Below are positions 11,901 through 24,200 of a DNA stretch of 64,000 nt, piece by piece. A model generated the notes under the pieces. It was not told the origin of the DNA. It searched no databases and was given only the letters and a program-made list of their open reading frames with translations. Position 1 is the stretch's first letter. Each line of letters begins with the position of its first letter. The position numbers were made by a program, and so were the translations under genes. The DNA comes from Apodospora peruviana (lineage: Eukaryota > Ascomycota > Sordariomycetes > Sordariales > Lasiosphaeriaceae). The stretch is from positions 868,001 through 932,000 of the forward strand of contig JAUEDM010000006.1 in the NCBI GenBank assembly GCA_033439685.1, given 5' to 3'.

Positions 11901-12295
11901 GAGAATCAGCACAATCCTTCACAACGGCCTCTGATGATACCAACCTTGCACACGTATTTCTTCTTATGATATCCGCTCAGGTTTCCATCTGCGAGAACGC
12001 ATCGTTAGCATTGTTCACCGGCAGTGCTTTCGGCGGCAGCGGCGCAAACCTTTGAATTTTTGTCTGCACAGCAATTGTGATCAGCAATTGAAACAATTGA
12101 TAGAGGATACTCGACCGAGCCAACTCTACTGCAGCAGACATACCGAATGTTGGCCAATTCCTTATTGATACGCTTCTCTTCCAGCTCGCGAGCTCGGGCA
12201 TTCCGGAGATCTGCAATGAATTGAACGAGGCCCCTCATGTTCGAGTTGTTACTACTCGACCGGCCGAGGAAGCCGGTGGTACCAGAGGACGCCAT
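8947..12295 (-). CDS. AP-2 adaptor complex alpha subunit (alpha-adaptin)
   Basis: Seven exons: 12295-12144, 12063-12050, 11988-11945, 11889-11600, 11533-11199, 11143-9186 and 9117-8947, giving 987 residues. Alpha-adaptin is a large subunit of the AP-2 clathrin adaptor at the plasma membrane. It binds PI(4,5)P2 and, through its appendage, endocytic accessory proteins. Residues 1-50 (MRGLVQFIADLRNARARELE, then KRINKELANI) are the typical N-terminus, and the alpha-solenoid trunk runs to about residue 640. A Gly/Asn/Ala-rich hinge lies near 655-675 and the bilobed ear follows to the end. Exon 2 is only 14 nt, encoding QKFK plus split codons; skipping it would break the frame, and its inclusion gives RQKFKDGNLSGYHKKKYVCK, which matches the family exactly. 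Every junction is GT-AG and the total length is an exact multiple of three. Confidence 0.93.
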
Positions 12296-13136
12296 CTTGG
12301 ATATGTGCAGGTTACCCTTGCGGCTTCACGGTGGTGTCTTGTGTCTCGTCTTCGATGCCCGGTGCTCCAACGCTGCGTCAGCCGCGGCCAGTCGTTCAGG
12401 GGTAGCTTGCCAATTTAGAGGCTATATACGCGTCTCGAGGAACCCTTCACCAGGTACGCATTATGGCAGACGGGGTCGGCCGCCCATCAGGTTCGATGAT
12501 ACTGTAATCGGGAATGAGGTGAGCAGCTGCGGAGCCCAGGGGTCGTCGATCGTTTGTTCGTGGCCCGCTTCTTCCAACTAAAGGGACGCTGAAGGTGGGT
12601 CGAGTCGAGGGAACTTAAGTTTAGACGTCGTTCGTGAGCGCTCTCGACGGAGGATAGACAATCGGATCTCTGCCAGTTGCAGGAGGAGTACCTGAGGTAT
12701 CGAACAGGAAGAGCCGTTGTGACAAGCACTCGTAGTCACAGCTGATGAAGTCGGGGGTCGAACGGTTTGAGGGGACAGGACCGGCGGATTTCAAAAGAAT
12801 GGAGCGTCGCATCTGGAGCCCCGACCTGCACCTTGGGTCCGTCGACATTGACCTTCCATGGATGGGGGCAACCCTCACCGGATCCCCGCATGGGCCGCTG
12901 CTGCTTGGCTGCGAACGGCGCTAGCTGATGAGATTGGATCAAATTAGCGATTCAATTTACCGCATTGGGCGCTGAACAGCCCGAGCACAGCGGGCCAGCA
13001 TATTGTGGCTTGTGCGGGATGTGGCGGGCTGTGGTTGATGACGGTATTTGTTGTCCGGCACCAATCCCCGTCTGTGCTTCTTCAACTCTCGCCAGCAACC
13101 CCCGCGAGAAATGCAAGCCAATTTCTTGCCCGGAGG
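12296..13136. promoter_or_regulatory. Divergent promoter interval, AP-2 alpha / NDUFAF5-like
   Basis: An 841-bp spacer between two start codons pointing away from each other, so it should hold both promoters and leaders. Open frames inside it are short, overlap on both strands and match nothing. No specific factor site was identified with confidence. Confidence 0.5.
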
Positions 13137-14257
13137 ATGCGGCTAAAACTTTCCAGAGCCTGTCGGCCACAGAAATTGAGACCGTTCCTGGCCGCAAACA
13201 TCCCGCGTCGGTCCTACGCCTTCCAAGCTTCGGGGAGCCCCGTGTTCGAGGTCTTCAACCGCCGGACGAAATGGCTGCAAAAGGAGAGGGCGGGGGCCAA
13301 GGTCGAGGAAAGCAGGCAGGCCGACTACTTGAAAGATGAGATCGCCGGTCGGGTCTGTGAACGACTTTTGGTAGGCGCATTCCATCATCAATGGAACACC
13401 AACACTGTTTACCAATCCTTATTTGTGGATAGGATATCAAACGACACTTTCCCCGAGCCCTAGACCTTGGGGCCAACTCGTGCAACATTGCGCGAGCACT
13501 TATACGGCCAAATCCAGACTCGGACCCTTCGATGCCAGCATCATCGCCACTGTCCAGCAAGATATCAGAGCTCGTATCCGCTGATGCCTCTGAAACGCTC
13601 CTCTACCGGGACGCCGACCAGCCCTTCGAATCCGGCGGCATGAAAATGACGCGCCACGTGCTCACCGACGAAGAGAGTCTGCCATTCGAGCCGCAGTCCT
13701 TCGACCTGGTCCTCAGCAGCCTCAGCATGCACTGGATCAACGACTTACCCGGCGTGCTCGCCCAGATCAACAGCGTGCTGAAGCCCGACTGCCCCTTCAT
13801 CGGCGCCATGCTGGGCGGAGACAGCTTGTTCGAGCTGCGATCGTCGCTCCAGCTCGCCGAGCAGGAACGCAAGGGCGGCATCTCGCCGCACGTCTCGCCC
13901 TTGGCTGATGTGCGAGATGTTGGCGGGCTGCTGCAGCGGATCGGGTTCAAGATGCTGACGGTCGACGTGGAGGACATCGTCGTCGACTACCCGGACACAT
14001 TTGCGCTGATGCAGGACCTGCAGGCGATGGGCGAGAGCAATGCCATTCTCGGGCGCGAGATGGGTGCCCTGGGCCGGGATATTCTGCTCGCGAACGAGGC
14101 TATCTATCGCGAGTTTTATGGAAACGAGGACGGCAGTATTCCTGCGACGTTCAGGATTATCCACATGATTGGGTGGCGTGAATCGGCAGACCAGCCGAAG
14201 CCGCTCGCCCGAGGCAGCGGAGAGATCAACCTGAAGGATGTTCTTGAAAGGAAATAA
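13137..14257 (+). CDS. NDUFAF5-like mitochondrial complex I assembly methyltransferase/hydroxylase
   Basis: Exons 13137-13370 and 13433-14257 give 352 residues; the 62-bp intron joins ERLL to DIKRHFPRALDLGANSCNIA. Human NDUFAF5 is a mitochondrial protein of the class I SAM-methyltransferase fold. It hydroxylates an arginine of complex I subunit NDUFS7 early in assembly. Residues 1-30 are rich in Arg, Ala and Ser without acidic residues, as in a matrix-targeting peptide. SAM motif I is ALDLGANS (87-94), and post-I family motifs DLVLSSLSMHWINDLP and LKPDCPFIGAMLGGD follow. The chosen ATG is the one directly before the targeting-like segment; an upstream in-frame ATG at 13005 would add 44 residues. 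The assignment rests on the whole length matching the fungal family; the exact reaction in this organism is inferred. Confidence 0.87.
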
Positions 14258-14505
14258 GCGTCACGGCGAACTCGAGATGCCGGGCTGTATATATATTAAT
14301 GTGTTTGTAGTTGTGTTTCGTGTGACGCATGGCGGTGTTTCATATATCATAAGGTCTTTTCATCTGTAGATCTGTTCTCAGACCACAACGAGTGTATGCC
14401 GACCAACTTCGTGTGAAGAGACATAATAATTGCTCGAGCGCTAAATCAAGAGTCCGACAACTACAATCTATCCATAGTCCGCGATCGATCAATCAATCAC
14501 ATAAT

Positions 14506-15272
14506 TCATACTTTCCGCCAGTCGGTCATGGTCCGCCCTATGCATCCGAGCCCGGCAACATCCACCACCTTCTCATGCCAGCTGAGAAGCACGCTCATGG
14601 CCGCGCCCGTCGACTCGCCCGTCGTCCCCGGCCTGGAGCCTACCTGACTGAACCCAGTCTGTTGAGGCGTCATCCGCGTCGGGGTCCGTGGCGCGCTGCT
14701 GTCACCGCCCGAGGAGGTCGCAGCCATTCCCTTGTATCTAGCAACCGATTAGCCACTTTCCCTGACCTGATACCCTCTGCTGAAAAAAAAAAAATAAACT
14801 CAAAAACTCACAGATACTTCATGAGCACGTCTAGGCACTCGCTTCCGCCGGGGGTTGCGTAGATCCGCTGGAGCATCGGGGTCATCTCGCTGGCCTTGAT
14901 GGACTGGAGGACCTCGATGACGGTGTGGAGATGCGCTTCCTGTTATTATTATTCCATTATGAGCCAAATACGCTCTCCTTCTGTTTATCTGGCAGATTTG
15001 AAACTGTATGTGTGTACCTTTGTAGCTTCGGTGCCACTGTAAACGGGAAGCTCCAAGCAGCCGCGCAGGGCGCCCTCGGAGTCGCCTCCCCGCAGCAGCT
15101 GGCGCACTTGTCCGTTGATTGCCCGGACCTCTGCATCAGTGGTCTCTTGTAGCGGCGGGTGAAGGGTCTTGGTGTCGAAGTTGATGCTCGAGTCCTCGAT
15201 GAGCCTGTCGATGTCGATTGTGCGCCAGGCGTCGCTAAGCGACGCCGCCGTGTGCTGCTGGATGATGGACAT
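14506..15272 (-). CDS. Arp2/3 complex 16-kDa subunit (ARPC5)
   Basis: Exons 15272-15018, 14939-14812 and 14737-14506 give 204 residues. ARPC5 is one of the seven subunits of the Arp2/3 complex, which nucleates branched actin filaments, in fungi mainly at endocytic actin patches. The N-terminal WRTIDIDRLIEDS, the central repeat-like helices (LHTVIEVLQSIKASEM, LDVLMKYLYKGMA) and the C-terminal LLSWHEKVVDVAGLGCIGR are typical of the subunit. Intron donors are GTACAC (first, unusual) and GTGAGT (second). A Ser/Thr/Gly-rich insert of about 40 residues (SSGGDSSAPRTPTRMTPQQT and onward) precedes the last helix and explains the excess over the ~150 residues of the animal protein. The gene converges on the NDUFAF5-like gene with 248 bp between stop codons. 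Confidence 0.92.
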
Positions 15273-18200
15273 GTTGACTGCAGTGGCTCTCGCGGTTCGA
15301 TTATGGGCAGCTGTAAAAGAGAGCTGTAGGCGCGCAACTGCTAAGGGCTGCTGTCGTCACTCGTCGGAGGGTTCGCGATTGATGTGGGGGGTTGTGAGTG
15401 GGTTGAGACAAGACAAGGCTGGAAGCTGTTGTGTGAGGTTGGACTGTTCGAGGCTGGGCTTGGGTTGACGTTGTTAGCAGCCCCTCACTGGGAGCTCCCA
15501 ACGGTCAACTGTGGCTTTGCAGCCTGCCCCGCAACCCCACTATAGGCCGGCCGCCGAGCTCCTTCCGATGCCAGACGGGTGAGCCAGCGCTGGCTCTCGA
15601 TCGGATCGCAGCCGGTTGTCGGATCACATTGATGGCCTGTTTGTGCTGTTCCGTTTTGGTGCGCACTTGAACCCGGAAAACCAACAAGCAGCTGTTTCAA
15701 TGCTTTGCCTTCTTCCTTGCCCGATCGTTGCTAGCACCTTGAGTCAATCATCCGAGTCGCAATAGTTCAAGAATATTCTTGCGTTTCTACCGTGGCTGGC
15801 ATGAGGCACTCTAAGCACTCCATGGAAGGGACCCAGTTCCTCATTTTTCTGGTGCCTTGAAATATCGCAAGAGAGACCAAGGCTCTTGGGTGTCAAATCG
15901 TTTCAAGCGAATCTCAACTAAATTTCTGTTTACTGGGCACTTAATATCATTTCCCAACGGCTATTGCGATCATGACTTTGAACTCATATTCGGCATGCCA
16001 TGTGGACACCCATCACCGACTTAGGGTCAGGCGACTGCACTGAAGTTCCAGCTCCAGGCTGCATAAACGACAACCAACAACGGTGCATACCTCCCCGGCG
16101 TCGATCCTGAAGTTGCACAACGGCATTGCGGCCATTGACTCTGATCACCGAGCTACGGTCTGCCCGAATGTCTCACGACGAACACCTCCACACGACTGGC
16201 ATAAGAGGGTGAAAATCCTTATTAGTCCAAACCTGGTAGGTGTCTTTGAAATCCTGGAAGCCAAGTTCCCGGGACCAGCCTTCCGGCTCGCCTGTAACTT
16301 GCCGATGGATTCAGCGAAACCCATGGAATTCACGGAGTTGCGCCTTATAATCACACGTGTACACTCGAATACCGAACTCCGTGATAACACTAAAAGCCAA
16401 GCTGTCTTGGGATGATGAAGGCTTACTCTGAGCAGAAGCCGCTGAGACGAGGTCCGCCTATCATCGCTGGAATCTAGTGTGTCAGTGCTGACCCACATAG
16501 GGTAGGTAGGTAAGAAGGTCAGAAAAGATTACCGTGGGCCTAAGAAGATGAGGCATAGCATGGCCGGCAGCATAGGACTGGACCCGCGGGACCGGGTCCT
16601 GTGGCTTGCGCGCGAGCTAGGGGGGTTAACAATTGACGAAAAGAGACTTTAAGAGAGACAAGATATCCCGGAGACTGGAGTTGCGTACGGGTTAGGTACT
16701 TCGTAACGCCAGAATATACAGTACGTACGGTGTCTTCCGTACACGCCGCGTTTGGCACCAAGAAGCTACCTTGAAAAATCAAAGTACGTTTTCCAACGCC
16801 AAAACTGACCCGTTTTCTTTTTGCTAGTCTAGCTTAGGTAGGTCCACAGTAGCATGGGCTGGCTGCTTGCTAGCACGGATTCACAATGTCTCACTCATGT
16901 TGCTCTGTCATGGAAAAAGGAAAAAAACGGCTTCTCGTCTAGCCTCATTTGACGTCGATCACGTCTTTTGACGCCTTCACACTTTGAATTGTGATCTATC
17001 GTGCCTATCAACCAGGTTTGAAATAATACACGTACCATACAGCTACCCATGCGCACGGCACGTTTTTACGAGAAGCCATCCCCAACCACCTGTCAAACCC
17101 ATCATGCTTGTTCAAAGAAGTTGACAGGTCCCTGGCGCTGGGGCGTCTTTGATTAACAGTTTTTAGTTAGGGGTCCGGCGGGACGGTTCACGGTCCCTAA
17201 CCAGGGGGGTGTGGGTAATCCAGCGGACGATATCTAGTGGATCATTCTTCTAGAAAAGAAATGGAAGGCGGGAAGGGCTTCCAAGCCTTGGGATCCTATT
17301 CGCCATGCCGGTTCATTTAGTGGCGTTTTAGATTTGGCCGGGGGACTGCAAACTTGTGAAGCGTGTGGGAGAGCGGCCGAGGCCATCACCAAAGGAGTCT
17401 GATATCCAAGCAACGCCAAGGGACCTGAAAGTCGCGGAATACCACCCGCCGCCGACCCCCAAGTGACGACGTGGACCCATAAGCCAGGCCACCGGAATCC
17501 GTCCCGCGGACGTAACGCAAAACTTTGCATCCATCATATCATCGACCAACTGAACTTGACCGTATCCGTGAGGCTCATTGCAATATTACGAGGTAATAGC
17601 GTGAGTAAAAAGAAAGAAAGGAAAACTGATAGGTTCAATGTTAAGACCATGTACACGGTCCCGTTGCGATACTGCAGCCTTGTAATAATGCGTAATGCGT
17701 ACATGTATTTGTACATACTGATACGGAACACACCTGGTGATGAATTCCGACTGGTCACCTATCAGCCTGCCCGCCGAATAAGGATCGCCAAAGATGCATG
17801 CAGGGCAGACATGACACCTTGGCACTGTGTAATGTAAGGTATGTATATCTCATCATTTCCATCGACCACCACACGTGGGTTGTGAGCTTTAGCCGTACGG
17901 CAGTGTGTAAATTCAATGTGTGGGAAGGGTGGAAGGCTTAACCCCCACCAAGGTGTGGGTGGTGGTCGAGTTTTGACAGGTCTGTATTTTTTCTTTTTTC
18001 TCGTTTGATTTCAACCAATCCTTTTTTATAATTTACTCTCCTTTTATCCCAAATAGGTCGATCGATCCCCTAGCTACAGACATGTACCATCCAGTCGGTC
18101 GTCATCAATCATCCCGTCCCGGAGTCACTGCCCACTGCAACCTGCCATCGCAACATTCGAAACGAGGCTGTGCAAAAAGGGAAGCGAAAAGAAGCATGCA

Positions 18201-21200
18201 ATGGAAGTTCTTGTTGCTGCTGCGTGCACGACCACCACCTACGTAATGAGATAGAATAGATGACTACTATCCCATTCGACGATAAACGATTCGATAGAAA
18301 ACAGAAAGGAGTCATCCCTCAACAACAGGTCGAGTCACCCATCCCGGGCCGTTCCTCGCCTCACCGTCAAATCCAATATCCAATAACAATGATATAATCA
18401 CATGATAGGCTATCAAAGAAAACCGATGAAGCTGAACAAGGCTCGAGTTTAACTTGTTTCTGATGCAGTACGGATTACAAGATCACGTTTCTGACATTTT
18501 TCAACGGTTGCATCTGTTTCGTAGCGGGCGCGCGCCACTAAAAACCTCGCGACCGCAAAACGTGGATTTGACTGGTCTAACAGACAGATACCCTGGTTGG
18601 TTTTACGCGTGTGAATGGGGCGGACCCGCGAGCGCGGCCTTTCCCGGTGCAGCAGCAGCAAGCGGACCCAGGACTGCGGTCCTGGGAAATGGGAGGTCGC
18701 TTGAAGTGACCTGCAAGCAGGTGCCAAGGCCAAGCTGCTGGCTGCGAGCCTTCTTTCCTTCTTCTGGTGCGAAGCACCCCCCCTTGCAACCTCCTTTAAA
18801 CTTGCATTAGCGTAATTTTGTTCACCACGACGCGTCTGCCCCCACCTCTCCCTTGGTTGACTCTCAGTTTGTGTATCATGATTTTTTTTTTTTGCGTCCA
18901 GCGTTGGTTGCGTATTATCTGTTATCGTAACAGGCACGCACACCACGGATATATATGCTAAACCCGTGATTTTAATGGGGGGCTGTTTGTCGACGACGAC
19001 GACGACGACGACAGAACTCCGGTACGGAGTATCGGTATCTGATACAAAGGACCCGTCATTTTACGCAGGTTCCAAGGTGTGGGTGTGTCGGTGGCAGGTA
19101 ATATTCTGTACATGCACGGTATTTATGCATGGTAAGGTGATGTTGTAGCTAGTAAACTAGAAAATTATATATATAGCGCTTATTTCCGTACCTTACCTCC
19201 CCGCGACGGACCCGGGGTGTTACACAACCCACACAACTTACGGATGCAATCCAACGTGAGTTTGAGTGAGTGACTATTCATTTTCTAGAATACGCCTACC
19301 CTGGCGGGGCCCGGGTGCGCTGACAGCAGCGTTCCAGCGTAAGGCAGGTAAGGCAGGCAGCAAAGTTCAGAGTAATAACGTACCCCGTAGAAACGACCGA
19401 CCGATTGCGCGTAATCTCAGCAGCGGAGCGGGTGAGGTCATTCCCGTCTCTCTCTCCTCGGTCCATAAGTGTGTGCGTGAAGTGTGTGTGTTGCAGTCGG
19501 AACACATTGCGGCGCGCGAGCCAAACTTGCGCAACTCTCTCACTCACTTACAACTCGTTCCGGGATGCCCGGAGCAAACTCCGGGAAACGTAGGTAAGAC
19601 CGTAAAAACACCGACGCGGCGCAAAGATAATAATAACACAAAACAAACCGTGGAATTCTTGGTATCACAAGCAGTAGGCAGACATAGTTACGAACTAATT
19701 AACTGAGCAGTAGAGGACATGAGATGGTTACCACCACTGTCAGATATTGGAATTGTCAGCTCCACGCTTCTCATCTAATTGGTATTCATCCGTCTTATCT
19801 TAATATCATCAAAATGTGATGATGTGAGAAGTTTAGACCTGACCAGTTTGTGAGCAAAAGTGCAGGTCTGCAAATTTCGTTAAGGCAATCAATCCAGTTA
19901 GTCTTTAATACTCGTTCCTCACCTAGGTGAAGCTCGAGGTCTGGTCGGTGAAAGCGGATTCCGGCAGTCAGGGACGGAGTACCTTACGTAGCAGAGCACT
20001 CAAACCAACAACAAAGCGACAACATCAACAGGAATAGTAACATTCACGGGACGGACCGTTCCCTTATTACAATACTGACAAGTCATTTATCCTTCTGGAG
20101 GCGGAGCAAGTACTTGAAACTGTCCCGGGCAATAGTTACCAAGACCACAAAATTCAGGCTACAGTCAGACTCCTATTTAAAGGCAAAGTCACAACTCGAA
20201 GTATAAGTCTGAATCTGAAGGTGATTGCTGCCAGGGTTGACCCAGCCCAAAGTATGCATTGCATTGATGAATCGCTTCCTTCTCTCTTGAGAGCTGTGTA
20301 ACTACCGGTACTATCCAACCACCCATAACCCTCATTATATAGTAAAATCCCAGAGTAATATACAAACAACCCAGCTCCCAAAGTCTAACTAATGAGAAAA
20401 CGAACGAAAGAAAAAACCAGGGGGGGTATCTTCTATAACCTGGACCCAGCCAAGCACCCTTCGTGGCCCGGAAGATGGAAAACAGGGTGTGGTGAAACCG
20501 AAACAGGAAAAAAAAGAACGCTCTTCTCCTCCAAACGAACAGACAGTGTGTTAGATATACAAGGTATTGTTGACAGTGAAAGAAACAAGATGCGCCCGAG
20601 ACTGTCCGTCTTTCGCGATGAGGCGCGAACCAGTCATCCCAGGTGAAAAGAAGGGCGAGTGTACAGAAATAGGTGTAAAGAGGAAAAGTCTATATGCCAA
20701 AACCAAACAAAGCAAAAAAAGGGAAATTTTTCTTTTTTCCAGCCGTCCCAAAATTTCTTTCCCGGCCAACCAGAAAGCCTCCTTTTTATCCATTAAAGCA
20801 AAAAGAGCAGCAGAAAATCCCAGAGAGGTCCCAGTCCCATAGATGTGGACAACGCGATAACTCGAGATATATAGGAAGTCCATGATACGACCGAAATGGT
20901 CAGACGGGAGGGACAAGACCTTGGTTGATGGAAAACCAAGTACCCTTTGATGTCAGGTTCGGCGCAAGAATTAGGCGGATGTTCGAGTCCGGTTGGATTG
21001 TGGGTGATTGGTGTGCCGCATTTGAAAAGCCGAACTGAGAGACACACTGACATCGTTTGTTGTGGGCCGCCCAGCTGCATGTGCGTCTTGCTCTTTGCTT
21101 TTCGGTCGGTGCTGATGTGATCCGCGCAAACTTGCCAGATAAAAAAGAAAAAATATGACAAGTGATCCAACCCAGTAACCAAGCCCCCGATCCATCTATT

Positions 21201-21239
21201 GTGTGAACGCCACCCGATTCGATCCCCAAAAAAGCAAAA

Positions 21240-21242
<3 letters not shown>
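15273..21242. other. Gene-free interval, left part
   Basis: No protein gene can be supported over about 6 kb immediately upstream of ARPC5. Open frames are short, lie on both strands, and show no domain, no consistent intron pattern and no homology I recognise. Composition is ordinary, not AT-rich, so this is not a heavily mutated repeat block. Simple repeats include (CGA)7 at 18991-19011. The first few hundred bases should contain the ARPC5 promoter. Confidence 0.55.

Positions 21243-21271
<29 letters not shown>
21243..21271. repeat. Poly(A) tract, 29 bp
   Basis: An uninterrupted run of 29 A on the + strand inside the gene-free interval. It could be a simple mononucleotide tract or the tail of a very old retrotransposed copy; no open frame or target duplication supports the latter. 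Confidence 0.9.
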
Positions 21272-21273
<2 letters not shown>

Positions 21274-24200
21274 AAGAGCTCGAATTTTCCTCCGGAATGA
21301 GACCTCCTCCAGTATTTTCCCATCATCTCCCTTTTTGTGCTTGCTGCTGGGAAGCAAGAGTGTGGCAGCGAGCCGAGTGTGTATATATCGTCTGGTTGGT
21401 AAGAGAAAATGACAATTAAAAGGATTGTACATCCGAATAAACCCCCTGGAAATTGGGATCGTTGCTGAGAAACGCTGCAAAATCAAGTTGGTACAGTTGA
21501 GATTAAACCGATTATCGAGAGAAAGTTGAAGCTTGAGAACTGAGAAACCCCGAATTGGGGAGTGCGATGAGATGTGCCGAGCGTTCCAGATTGAAGGGCA
21601 GTCGGGTTGCCGTCGCTCTGGTGCCTCGAAGACGATTGGCCGCTGCTTGATGCAATGCGACAATGCTCGCATCGGCGCGAATCCAGGGATGTATGTGCGC
21701 ATTGTGCTCCCTGAACTCGACAAGGCCACTACCGAGGCTTTGGCGGCGGGGGCTTGGGGACACCTGTGGTATCGTATGCCCCACGGCCGAAGTTAAGAGG
21801 TTGTTCTGACGTCCTGACAATCATTTTGAAGGTGTGTGGGAAATAATCGACGGCGTGCGAAGCTGTTGGACAAAAAGGATGCGTGTGTTAGCCATCAGAG
21901 TTTCCGACACTTGACAACGACGGGACATAGCGTTCAGATATATGTGACTTCTGGGAAGTATTTCTAACGGCGCCAAGACAGCAAAATGGCGTCGCAAAGT
22001 ACCATGGCAGAAAATGGGGATTTGGATAATGTAAAAGCAAGGTTGGTAAGATAAGCAGGCAGGTATTCTGCCGCAGTTTGTGACTCACAAATTTTGGAAA
22101 CGTCGTAGTGTGCGACTCAAGGGCGAGACGGCAAGACGAAAATAGGGTAGGATTGGTGAGGGTCGAGGCAATGAGGCAAGGGAGCGAGCAAATCTGCCGA
22201 ATCGAATGCGATGGCGGTCGAATGCTTAAAGCTGGAGCTGAAGGCGACACCGAAAGCGAGAGGGATAGGGCGACAGAGTCCGCTCGTGGCCACTTACTGC
22301 CCAGACTTGTATGCGGCGGTTGGTATTCTGATTGAGGCGCAGTTGCTGCAACAAAAGGGATGTTCTCGTCGCCAGGCGCGTAAGCCGTGCCTGATCTGGT
22401 CGACCGGTTTGGGATGTGACGCGCGTGGATGCTTAATGGTTGGGTGCGTGATGGATGGATGGATGGGGCTGCCAGGTACCGAAGGCAGGTAGCAGTGCAG
22501 TCGAGTTCGGCTTTTGGTCGGGCTGTCAAAAAAATGATAGCTGGCAGTCGTGCAGTAGTTTCAAGCAAGGCCGCAGAGTGGGCGAGCAGGATATGCAACC
22601 GATAAGTGAGAGGTGCAAAACTTAAGGCCAAATGGAGACTTCAGATGAAGACAGTAAAAAGATGCGATCCTAGTGCAAAAAGACAGGATGCTTGGGCCAA
22701 AGGGAAGTTGGAAAACTTATGATGGGATCCAAGAAAAAAATTCCAGACGGGGAAAGGGGGAGGATCCAGCAGTCTTATAACCAGAGGAGCCATGGACAAC
22801 CTGGACTGCGGAATGCTCTGCCAAATGGAAAAGGGCTTGATGCCAACACCAACAGGCAGGGGAGAAAAAAAAGAGACACCACCCTTTTGACACCCCAGTC
22901 AGTACCTTGCGGCTTGGTACTGTACCTGAGGTGCGCCCTAGGCGTGTCTCGCGTGCCCTTCCTGTCCGTTACGAGTTGAAAAGGTACGATGTAGGTACGG
23001 AACGTACCTCCGTACCGTCACTGTGGCAGCAAACATCCCAAAGAACGGACGAAGAAAAAGAGGGGAAATTACATGGATAATACCCCCAGTGTAATTGACA
23101 GGGCCGTGTCCCTCTGTCGGGAGGCTTACATTTCAGGGCCCGGACGAGCCTCGGCGGATTTGCCAGGTCAGGGTTCCTGGTTCCTGGCTGCTGTGGTCAG
23201 GCCCACACGTTCTTGCACCCAATCTCACGACGGAGCCGTGGGAGCCCAGGTATTCGATACCTGGTACGGTACCTAGTACAAGACTGGGCGTGAAAACGGA
23301 TCACGTACGCGCACACTGTGCCATCCGGACGGTACCCAAGGCACGGATGCACGTCTCAAACCTGGAAGCCAGGCCTTTTGGATGTTCGGCTCCAATTTAG
23401 TGTCCCTCCCACCGTCGTTGCAGCCAGCTGGTGCAAGATGCTACTGCCTGGGAGAGACATCTTAGGCTGTCATATCACATCGATTGGATTGCCTCAAAGA
23501 GCACTGCAAATAAGCTTGTGAGAAAAAACGTGCTTCTTTGTCCGGAGGCCCTATACTCAGGCGACTGCGCAATGGCGGTCTGACTGATGCTAGTGTTGTA
23601 GGCGTCTCTTTGTGCTGCATGGCATGTGGCATTGTTTGCTGTGCTTTTCCGGATACGCCTAGTTTTCAGCTTGGAGGCTGTGATGCTGATGCCCTCACCG
23701 TCGCCCATCGCCGTATCGGCCCGCTACTAGCTTCTATGGCAGTCGCGCGCCGGCCTAGCAACTCCAGAGAGGAAATTTTGTGATGTTCGATGTATCAAAA
23801 TGTGGATTGAAGCAAACAGTAAAGGATATTGAACAGGGCCATGAGCTCTTGCTCAACCATGGGCGAACGAGCTGACATTAAACCTAGTTGTTTGGTCCAT
23901 CGCGACGAAATAATTTTTTTAGAAACAAAATTTTCATCTGGTTTAGTGAAGCGTACCGAATAAGCCAAGCTTTCATCGGTCGGGTCGACGGGACACGGCC
24001 GGCCGGTAACCTCGTCTCGACTGCCTAGTAGGGGAGCACGGAAGGGGCATCCAGGAACCAGAGACAACGCTACTTCTGGTGAGTGCTGGGTAATCAAAAA
24101 GACCACTATTCCCATTCGAGCACAGGTGTTTGCGGATCAAAAGGGACCTGTAAGATTGGGGAGACACGGACCACTTTCCCACGATAACCCTTCATCGAAG

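Noticed and set aside
21888..22631. Minus-strand open frame of about 247 codons in the gene-free interval
   Set aside because: The frame does not begin with ATG at its 5' end. The encoded sequence is Ser/Pro/Leu-biased with no domain and no supporting intron structure.
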